NCBI GenBank assembly: GCA_041481445.1
Contig: JBGPBV010000188.1
Coordinates: 1 to 11,751, forward strand
Reading direction: 5' to 3'
Origin: AA29 sp041481445
GTDB taxonomy: Bacteria; Acidobacteriota; Vicinamibacteria; Fen-336
DNA: 11,751 nucleotides
Below the pieces are notes generated by a model that saw only the letters and a list, made by a program, of their open reading frames with translations, was not told the origin of the DNA and did not search any database. Position numbers and translations under genes: made by a program. Below are positions 1-5,590 of this stretch, piece after piece. The first letter of the stretch is position 1; each line of letters opens with the position of its first letter.

Positions 1-64
1 ACGCCTCGACGTCGCCGCCCCGGGCGCGGGCCACGGCCTGGGCGTCGTCCTCGCCTCCCACCAT
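1..64 (-). CDS. Probable ECF-type RNA polymerase sigma factor, N-terminal fragment (runs off left edge)
   Basis: Reading leftwards from an ATG at 64-62, the frame stays open to the window edge and gives 21 residues: M-V-G-G-E-D-D-A-Q-A-V-A-R-A-R-G-G-D-V-E-A. The pattern of an acidic pair, then (A/V)-x-R-A-(R/Q)-x-G-D-x-x-A, is the usual opening of region 2 in ECF sigma-70 factors, which normally continues with a Phe and a helix ending in Arg-His. That family match is established knowledge; applying it to 21 residues is inference. GGAG lies just 3 bases upstream of the ATG. A possible ECF-type promoter (AACC, 15 bases, CGTCTAA) lies immediately upstream. The gene is on the same strand as the lipase-maturation-factor-like gene, 56 bases beyond its stop. 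A different small helical protein cannot be excluded because most of the gene is outside the window. Confidence 0.5.
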   Translation of the reverse strand, partial: MVGGEDDAQAVARARGGDVEA

Positions 65-72
65 CCGCTCCG

Positions 73-98
73 TTAGACGCTCGGTGTCCCGAACGGTT
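73..98 (-). promoter_or_regulatory. Candidate ECF-type promoter for the sigma-factor fragment
   Basis: On the minus strand AACC (98-95) is followed after 15 bases by CGTCTAA (79-73). Many ECF sigma factors recognise a -35 element containing AAC(C) and a -10 element containing CGTC, and often drive their own gene. Transcription would begin about 66-68, almost at the ATG at 64, so the leader would be very short. The -35 lacks the usual leading GG (it reads CCTAACC), so this is a moderate match in a short gap and is inferred, not shown. Confidence 0.3.
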
Positions 99-106
99 AG
101 GCGATC

Positions 107-125
107 CAAGCGCTTGAGCCTCAAG
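107..125. repeat. Overlapping small inverted repeats at the end of the LMF-like gene
   Basis: CAAGCGCTTG (107-116) is a perfect 10-base palindrome. CTTGA-GCC-TCAAG (113-125) is a 5-base stem with a 3-base loop, and the two share CTTG. Only one could fold at a time in RNA. The second hairpin spans the stop codon of the minus-strand gene (123-121). There is no T-run, so a classical intrinsic terminator is not supported. Repeats of this size can arise by chance. Confidence 0.25.
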
Positions 126-1608
126 GCCCTGGCCCCGGCGTCCGGGAGACCGCGGGGCAGAACTCGCCTTCCAGGCGCCGGTCCCACCAGGCGCCCGTCC
201 GGCGATGGGTGGCCAGGGCGGTGAAGTGGTAGTCGTAGACGAGGGCACGGACGTAGCGAGGAGGATGGCCGGCGAACGGGTCCGACGCGAGGAGGCCCAG
301 GACCGCCGGCGATCCCTCCAGGAGCCGCCCGAGCAGCCGCTGGAGCCACGGGCTCTGGTCGCAGTCGGCGAGGGCGGCGAACCACATCTGCCAGTCGAGC
401 CGCGGCTGATGCGGTGCCACGAAGCCGGGCCGCCGCGCGGGATCGCCCGGCTTGTACCGGAACTCGTAGGCGCGCCAGGTCTCCCCGTCGTCGCTGCCTT
501 CCACGACGATCTCGGGACGGCGCGTGGTCATGACCGCGAAGAGCCCATAGCTGTTGACCGAGCGCAGCGGCGACGCGGCGCGGGCCAGCCAGACGACGGG
601 GGCCGGCCAGGGCAGGCCGAGGCCGAGCGCGGCCTCCGAGAATTGGAGAGTGGAAACGGTCACGATCACGGCCGCCAGCGGCGCCAGCAAGGCACGCGGC
701 CAGGGCCCGAACAGGGTCGCCGGGGGCTCGGCGGACGCCGACGGACGCCATCGTGCCGGCAGCCACCCCGGCTCGACCAAGAACAGGCAGAGGGCGACGG
801 AGAGGAGGTTGAAGAACGCGTAGTTGCCCGTGAGAGCGATCAGGAGCTGCAGGAAGAGGAAACCCGCAACCGCCACGCGGCGCCACCGGGAGGGCAGCCA
901 GATGAGCCAGGGCAGGACCAGCTCGATCGCGAACATGACGACGGTGGAGGTCGTCTGGAACCAGGCCGGGAGATGGTGGGCGTAGTAGCCGATCCAGGTC
1001 GGCAGCGGCTGCGTCTCGTAGTGGAACTGAAGCGCGGTCAGCCCGCGCCAGGTGGCGTCGCCGCTGCGCAGCTTGACCACGCCCGATCCGAGCATCAGGC
1101 GGAACAGCAGCCACCGGTAGAGCCACACCACGAGGAGCGGGGCCGGGCCCGGGGCACGGCGCACGATCCCGCGCGGGGCCAGGAGCACGGCCAGCAGGCC
1201 GGCCTCGAGCAGCAGCGCGTCCCACTGGAAGGAGAGGAAGTCCTCGCCCGCCGCCGCGAGGGACAGGTACAGCGCCCACAGGACGAGCATGACCACCGAG
1301 CGCGCGCGGCCGATCAGGGGGAGGAGCGACAGCGCGGCTCCGGCGACACACACGCCGACGAGGGCGGCATCGGAATCGTCGAGCCAGAAGACGGTGGGAA
1401 AGACCCAGTAGCGCGAGGGTCCGAGGCGCTCGCGGGCGAGGAGGAGCAACTCGTGCAGGGGGAGGATCCCGTGCGACCCGACCAGGCCCGTCACCTGGAC
1501 GGCCAGGGACGCGAAGGCGGCGAAGTACACCACGCCCAGGAGCCGCAGGAAGGCGTCCCGCATCCACTCGTGCGGATCGGGCCGGGGGCCGGTGGCGGGC
1601 TCGCCCAT
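121..1608 (-). CDS. Lipase maturation factor (LMF1)-family integral membrane protein
   Basis: This 495-residue multi-pass membrane protein resembles the LMF1/LMF2 family. In animals LMF1 is an ER protein needed to fold secreted lipases; the bacterial role is not established. Family hallmarks seen here are an N-terminal hydrophobic segment (about 17-40), further membrane helices (about 82-145, 155-175, 217-280 and 303-325), and the conserved patch around 174-205 with GSGVVKLRSGD, TWRGLTAL and FHYETQPLPTW. The C-terminal soluble part has APHQPRLDWQMWFAAL (398-412), PWLQRLLGRLLEG (420-432) and a YVRALVYDYHFT-type ending (452-463). The start at 1608 has no convincing ribosome site; Met16 (ATG at 1563-1561), directly before the first hydrophobic stretch, is an alternative. 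The gene is divergent from the DinB gene, with 72 bases between the starts. No lipase gene is adjacent. Family assignment is strong; function in a bacterium is inference. Confidence 0.9.
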   Translation of the reverse strand: MGEPATGPRPDPHEWMRDAFLRLLGVVYFAAFASLAVQVTGLVGSHGILPLHELLLLARERLGPSRYWVFPTVFWLDDSDAALVGVCVAGAALSLLPLIGRARSVVMLVLWALYLSLAAAGEDFLSFQWDALLLEAGLLAVLLAPRGIVRRAPGPAPLLVVWLYRWLLFRLMLGSGVVKLRSGDATWRGLTALQFHYETQPLPTWIGYYAHHLPAWFQTTSTVVMFAIELVLPWLIWLPSRWRRVAVAGFLFLQLLIALTGNYAFFNLLSVALCLFLVEPGWLPARWRPSASAEPPATLFGPWPRALLAPLAAVIVTVSTLQFSEAALGLGLPWPAPVVWLARAASPLRSVNSYGLFAVMTTRRPEIVVEGSDDGETWRAYEFRYKPGDPARRPGFVAPHQPRLDWQMWFAALADCDQSPWLQRLLGRLLEGSPAVLGLLASDPFAGHPPRYVRALVYDYHFTALATHRRTGAWWDRRLEGEFCPAVSRTPGPGP

Positions 1609-1668
1609 GGGCCGATGATCCCATGGCGCGCCGGAGGGCCGGCCGGGTTATCCTGGTCGTTCGGAGCC

Positions 1669-1673
1669 GGAGG
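1669..1673 (+). promoter_or_regulatory. Ribosome binding site deciding the DinB start
   Basis: GGAGG at 1669-1673 lies 7 bases before the ATG at 1681 but only 1 base before the in-frame ATG at 1675. Normal Shine-Dalgarno spacing therefore favours 1681 as the start. Confidence 0.6.
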
Positions 1674-1680
1674 TATGACG

Positions 1681-2202
1681 ATGCTCGAAGATGCCCGGGT
1701 CGCACGCGGACCGCACGACAAGCACGCCGTTCATGCGCGCATCGTCCAGCGCCTGCAGGCGCACGCGGAGGACGTCACGCGGCTCGTGGCCGGCCTCTCC
1801 GACGAGGACCTGTCCCGCCCGACCGTGCCCGGCAAGTGGTCGGTCAAGGAGGTCCTCTGCCACCTCGACCGCATCCACGAAGTCTTCGACGAGCGCGTCG
1901 AAGCCATGCTCACGCAGGACACCCCGCCGATCTCGTCCTACGAGCCCGACGGTGACTCGGCCTTCGACGCGCGCGTGAAGCGCCCGGCGGCGGACACGCT
2001 GGCCGCCTTCCTGGCCCGCCGCCAGCGACTGGTGATGCGGCTCGAAGAGCTGCGGCCGTCCGACTGGCACCGTGCCGGCCGGCACCCCGAATACGCGGCC
2101 TACGACGTGCACTTCTGCGTCGAGTACATGGCCCACCACGAAGCGCACCACCTGTACCAGATGTTCCAGCGGCGCGCGCCGATCGGCCCCATCCCGCACT
2201 GA
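1681..2202 (+). CDS. DinB-family (DinB_2-type) putative metal-binding protein
   Basis: This 173-residue cytosolic protein has the layout of DinB-like four-helix bundles: PGKWSVKEVLCHLDRIHEVF (50-69) carries the W-S-x-K-E-x-x-x-H-L signature, and the C-terminal YMAHHEAHHLYQMFQ (149-163) carries the H-x-x-x-H pair. His61 with His153 and His157 (or the neighbouring His152/His156) would form the usual three-histidine divalent-metal site. Family members include bacillithiol- and mycothiol-dependent transferases and many proteins of unknown role; nothing here identifies a substrate. The start at 1681 is chosen because GGAGG is 7 bases upstream. The gene is divergent from the LMF-like gene and is followed after 84 bases by a gene with its own promoter, so it is probably a single-gene unit. 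Family confidence is high; biochemical role is unknown. Confidence 0.9.
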   Translation: MLEDARVARGPHDKHAVHARIVQRLQAHAEDVTRLVAGLSDEDLSRPTVPGKWSVKEVLCHLDRIHEVFDERVEAMLTQDTPPISSYEPDGDSAFDARVKRPAADTLAAFLARRQRLVMRLEELRPSDWHRAGRHPEYAAYDVHFCVEYMAHHEAHHLYQMFQRRAPIGPIPH

Positions 2203-2232
2203 GTCGCCCGGGCGGCCACGGTCGCGCGCGCC

Positions 2233-2248
2233 TGGCCCGGCTCTTGCA
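2233..2248 (+). promoter_or_regulatory. Sigma-54 (RpoN) -24/-12 promoter
   Basis: TGGCCCG (2233-2239), four bases, then TTGCA (2244-2248) matches the sigma-54 consensus TGGCACG-N4-TTGCW at all but one position (A to C in the -24 element). The invariant GG (2234-2235) and GC (2246-2247) are exactly 10 bases apart. A preceding C fits the usual pyrimidine. Transcription would start near 2259, about 28 bases before the ATG at 2287, with GGGAGG-type ribosome sites in the leader. The site lies in the 84-base gap between the DinB stop and the zinc-ribbon gene. No enhancer-binding-protein gene is visible in the window. Confidence 0.7.
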
Positions 2249-2286
2249 GCGTCAGGCCCACAGAGGGAGGACCCTCGGGAGGGCCG

Positions 2287-3168
2287 ATGCCAACCGAAGT
2301 CTGGAGGCCAGGGGACTATCGCTTGTGTCCCGCGTGCGGGGCGCGCCACAAGGTGCAGGATCTGCGCTGTACGAAATGCAATGCCGTCCTCGCGGGGACT
2401 CCCGTTCGTCACGGGTCGCTGGCTCCGGCGACCGTCAGCGGCGCGCGATCCAGCGGCAGTCTCCGTGCCGTCCTTGCCGTCGGACTGCTGGTCGCGGTGG
2501 GCGCCGGTCTCTGGATCCGGACCCTGTTCCGCGGGGCGAACCTGCAGGAGTCCGTCCAGGCGTCGGGCACGGCGCCGAGCACCGTCCCGGAGGCGATCCC
2601 CGATCAGGCGCCGAGCTGGGCGCCTCCCGTCCTCCAGTACCCGCCGATCGTGGGCTACAACCGGGGCGGCGTGCCGCCCAGCATGGCCGCGCTCGCCATG
2701 CAGGCCTCTCCGGTACCGTCCGCGGAGGGACCGAGCGCGCCGGCGGGCATGACCTCGATCGCCCCCCCGAGCGAGCCGACGCGCAAGACCGCGTTCACGA
2801 ACGAGGACCTGGAGCGCGGGAGGTCCGCGGCCACCGTGACCGCGGCCGGCGCTACCGTCCCCGCCGTGCGACCCAGCGCCGTCGCCGGCGACGAGGCGCG
2901 CGACTGGATCTCGCAGGTGCGCGACCGTGGGAATGACGTCCAGAAGGCCCAGGCGCAGGTGCGGCGGCTGGAGACGGAGGTCGAGCTCGAGCGGGCCCAG
3001 GCCGCCCGCCTGACCGGCGACGCCGAGGCGCAGGAGAAGGCGCAGAAGGACGTGATGTCCGCCCTCGACGACCTCGAGAAGGCCGAGCAGAAGCTGGCCG
3101 ACAAGCAGCGCGGCCTGGACGAGGCGAAGGACCGCGCTCACGCGGCGGGCGTCCGCTTCGAGGGCTAG
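2287..3168 (+). CDS. Zinc-ribbon, single-TM, coiled-coil protein of unknown function
   Basis: I do not recognise a named family for this 293-residue protein. Four parts can be seen. A short N-terminal zinc ribbon has C14-P-A-C17 and C28-T-K-C31. A hydrophobic segment at about 59-77 is flanked by Arg60 and Arg78 and would be a single membrane span. A Pro/Ala/Ser-rich, low-complexity linker runs from about 82 to 200. A strongly charged helix at about 205-285, rich in Ala, Gln, Glu, Lys and Arg with heptad-like spacing, is a probable coiled coil. The zinc ribbon is probably cytoplasmic with the coiled coil outside, but topology is inferred. The ATG is preceded at 3 bases by GGGAGGG (2277-2283) and further up by GGGAGGA (2265-2271). 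A sigma-54-type promoter sits upstream. Its TAG stop interlocks with the helicase stop in CTAG (3165-3168). A structural or sensory envelope role is possible; nothing fixes one. Confidence 0.85.
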   Translation: MPTEVWRPGDYRLCPACGARHKVQDLRCTKCNAVLAGTPVRHGSLAPATVSGARSSGSLRAVLAVGLLVAVGAGLWIRTLFRGANLQESVQASGTAPSTVPEAIPDQAPSWAPPVLQYPPIVGYNRGGVPPSMAALAMQASPVPSAEGPSAPAGMTSIAPPSEPTRKTAFTNEDLERGRSAATVTAAGATVPAVRPSAVAGDEARDWISQVRDRGNDVQKAQAQVRRLETEVELERAQAARLTGDAEAQEKAQKDVMSALDDLEKAEQKLADKQRGLDEAKDRAHAAGVRFEG

Positions 3169-5546
3169 CCTCTCCGTCCGCCGGCGCGGCGGGCGCGCTC
3201 GCGGAACACTCCCGCCGGATCGCGCACGAACCCGAGAGCGGCCAGGATCGCTTCGACCTCGTCCGGAGGACATCCGGCCAGGCCGGCCAGGAAGGCGATC
3301 ACGAGGGGCCGGCCTTCGCGATGCCCGCGGCGGGCGGCGGCCGCGAAGGGCTCGGCACGATCGGCGCGGAGCGCGCGCGGGCCCGCCGGCACGTACCCGC
3401 AGGCGAGGTAGAACGCGGCGGGCACGCGCGGGTCGACCCGCACCGACGGCGCCCCTCCCAGCAGCGGCACCGATCCCGCTTGCCGGTGGACGGACCACAA
3501 GAGCGCCCGCGTGCGCACCGCCTCCGGCCGCAGCAGCGAGGGCAGGAAGACGGCCAGCCGGCCCAGGCTGACCCCGCGCCGCGCGAGCTCGCGCCGGTCC
3601 GCCGCGGAGAGAGAGGCGAGCTGGGACGCGACCTCGCGCCGCGCCACGGTGCCCAGGCCGGCGCCGAGCGCAAACAGCAGGCCGCGCGCGGGGCCCGACA
3701 GGTCGGTCGCGTCTCCGCTCTCGAGGCCGGGAAGGCGCGCGCGCAGCTCGCCCTCGATCCAGCCGGCCAGCCGGCGGCGCACGCGCTCGCGTTGGGCGGG
3801 GTCGAGGAGGTCCGAGGCCAGAGGCTCCACGCGCGGGGCGAGCGGACCCTCGCCGGCGAGGAGCCGGCCGACGGGCGATCCCCGCCAGAGGACCTGGCCT
3901 TCCGCGCCCAGGGCCAACGTCGCGTCCGGGTCCTCCGCGAACGCGCGCACGCGCTCGGCCATGTGCGTGCGCAGGGCGCGGTTGGCGGCGGCGCGCAGGG
4001 AGCGGGCCTCGCCGAGGCCGGGATCCGGCTGGAAGCGGAAGCCGAGGAGGCGCCCGACGGCCAGCCCCTGCACCGAGACCTCGCCGTCGAGGGCGACCTC
4101 CACCACCGCGCCCTCCGGGTCCAGGCGCGATACGACCGCCGCCCCCCGCTCCACGAACTGCTCGGTGAGCCGCTCGTGCAGCGTGTCCGAGAGGCGGTCC
4201 TCGACCGCGCGCGTCCGCTGCTGCCAGTGCGCGGCGTCGGCCAGCCAGCCGTGGCGGTGCGAGACGTAGGTCCAGGTCCGGATGTGGGCGATGCGCGCGA
4301 GCAGCGCCTCCACGTCGCCCTCGAGGCGGTCGATGGCGGCCACCTGGGCCGCCACCCAGTCCTCGGGCAGCCGCCCCGCCGGCCCCCGGAGATGCCGGAA
4401 GAGCTGGGCGAGCAGCCGCGTATGCGCCTCCGTCATGACGTTCCGGAAGTCGGGGACCTGGGCGACGTCCCACAGCAGGCGCACGGCCTCCGGCCCCTCG
4501 GCCAGGCCGCGCACGTCGGGAAGGGCGGCCAGCGCGGCCAGGGCGCGATGATCGTCCGCCTCGCGCATGCGCACGAGGACGGGCGAGGGCGGTCGCCGCT
4601 CCAGGCTGGCCACGAGCGCGGCGGGCGAGGCGAAGCTCAGCTCCGAGCTGCGCCAGAAGACGCGGTCGAGCGGCTCGAAGAGGTGCCCCTCGACCGCGGC
4701 CACGAGCCGCTCGTCGAAGGGCGGAAGGTCCAGGGTCGGCCCGAAGGTGCCGTCGCGCGCGTGGCGGCCGGCGCGGCCGGCGACCTGCGCCACCTCTGCC
4801 GGCCGCAGCGGCCGCGGGCCCTTCCCGTCGAACTTGCCGAGGGCGGTGAAGGCCACGTGGTCGATGTCGAGGTTGAGGCCCATCCCGATGGCGTCCGTGG
4901 CCACGAGGTAGTCCACCTCCCCCGCCTGGTAGAGCGCGACCTGCGCGTTGCGCGTGCGCGGCGAGAGGGCGCCGAAGACGACGGCGGCGCCCCCGGTCTC
5001 GTGGCGGACGCGCTCGGCCACCTCGTAGAGATCGACGAGCGAGAAGACCACGATCGCGCTGCGGCGCGGCAGGCGGTCGAGCTTCTTGTGCCCGGCGTAG
5101 GTCAGGGTGGAGAGGCGCTCGCGGGCGATGAAGCCCGCCTCCGGGACGAGCCGGCACAGGAGCGGCTTGATCGTCTCCGCCCCCAGGAACATCGTCTCCT
5201 CGCACCCGCGTGCGTGGAGGAGACGGTCGGTGAAGACGTGGCCGCGCTCGCGGTCGGCGGCGAGCTGGACCTCGTCCACGGCCAGGAAGTCGACCTTGCG
5301 GTCGAGGGGCATCGCCTCGACCGTGCAGACGAAGTAGCTCGGAGAGGACGGCACGATCCGCTCCTCGCCCGTGACCAGCGCGACCGCGGCGGGGCCGCGC
5401 AGGGCGACCAGCCGGTCGTAGTTCTCGCGGGCGAGCAGGCGGAGCGGGAAGCCGATCATCCCCGTCCGGTGGGCGAGCAGGCGCTCGACGGCATGGTAGG
5501 TCTTGCCGGTGTTCGTGGGCCCCAGCAGCGCGATCACGGCCGGCAT
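3165..5546 (-). CDS. Suv3/MgpS-like superfamily 2 RNA helicase
   Basis: This 793-residue protein has an SF2 helicase core at its N-terminus. The core contains Walker A GPTNTGKT (9-16), a DEVQ Walker B (91-94) as in Suv3-type rather than DEAD-type enzymes, LGAET (121-125, motif III position), VATDAIGMGLNL (215-226, motif V) and QVAGRAGR (254-261, motif VI). The ATDAIGMGLNLDIDHVAF block is typical of mitochondrial Suv3 and its bacterial relatives, ATP-dependent helicases acting in RNA turnover or processing. The remaining 500 or so residues are a long Ala/Arg/Leu-rich C-terminal part without a motif I recognise, as is common in bacterial members. The ATG at 5546 is the first possible start because an in-frame TAA lies three codons upstream. 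No Shine-Dalgarno is evident, and a TCTAAT at 5557-5552 suggests a leaderless transcript. The stop overlaps the convergent gene by four bases. Helicase identity is strong; RNA target is unknown. Confidence 0.93.
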   Translation of the reverse strand: MPAVIALLGPTNTGKTYHAVERLLAHRTGMIGFPLRLLARENYDRLVALRGPAAVALVTGEERIVPSSPSYFVCTVEAMPLDRKVDFLAVDEVQLAADRERGHVFTDRLLHARGCEETMFLGAETIKPLLCRLVPEAGFIARERLSTLTYAGHKKLDRLPRRSAIVVFSLVDLYEVAERVRHETGGAAVVFGALSPRTRNAQVALYQAGEVDYLVATDAIGMGLNLDIDHVAFTALGKFDGKGPRPLRPAEVAQVAGRAGRHARDGTFGPTLDLPPFDERLVAAVEGHLFEPLDRVFWRSSELSFASPAALVASLERRPPSPVLVRMREADDHRALAALAALPDVRGLAEGPEAVRLLWDVAQVPDFRNVMTEAHTRLLAQLFRHLRGPAGRLPEDWVAAQVAAIDRLEGDVEALLARIAHIRTWTYVSHRHGWLADAAHWQQRTRAVEDRLSDTLHERLTEQFVERGAAVVSRLDPEGAVVEVALDGEVSVQGLAVGRLLGFRFQPDPGLGEARSLRAAANRALRTHMAERVRAFAEDPDATLALGAEGQVLWRGSPVGRLLAGEGPLAPRVEPLASDLLDPAQRERVRRRLAGWIEGELRARLPGLESGDATDLSGPARGLLFALGAGLGTVARREVASQLASLSAADRRELARRGVSLGRLAVFLPSLLRPEAVRTRALLWSVHRQAGSVPLLGGAPSVRVDPRVPAAFYLACGYVPAGPRALRADRAEPFAAAARRGHREGRPLVIAFLAGLAGCPPDEVEAILAALGFVRDPAGVFRERARRAGGRRG
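3178..3192. terminator. Hairpin just past the zinc-ribbon gene stop
   Basis: CCGCCG (3178-3183), GCG, CGGCGG (3187-3192) is a perfect 6-base stem with a 3-base loop. It starts 10 bases after the plus-strand stop and lies inside the last codons of the convergent helicase gene. It would form in RNA from either strand. There is no T-run, and stems of this composition are common in such DNA, so a terminator role is only a possibility. Confidence 0.22.
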
Positions 5547-5551
5547 ACCCC

Positions 5552-5566
5552 ATTAGACCGTAGAAT
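5552..5566. promoter_or_regulatory. Back-to-back -10-like elements in the helicase/peptidase divergent gap
   Basis: Within the 44-base gap between the two divergent starts, ATTAGA (5552-5557) reads TCTAAT on the minus strand and TAGAAT (5561-5566) reads on the plus strand. Each matches TATAAT at most positions in an otherwise very GC-rich region. The minus element would start transcription at about the helicase ATG (5546); the plus element at about 5573, leaving a short leader with GGGAGGTG (5581-5588) before the ATG at 5591. No TTGACA-like -35 is seen at 16-18 bases for either, so the calls rest on the -10 hexamers and position. Confidence 0.4.
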
Positions 5567-5590
5567 CGGCGCTTCGACTCGGGAGGTGTC

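Noticed and set aside
1..76. A plus-strand open frame ending in TAG at 74-76
   Set aside because: It could be the end of a gene, but the minus-strand reading has a start, a ribosome-site-like GGAG and a recognisable sigma-type sequence.
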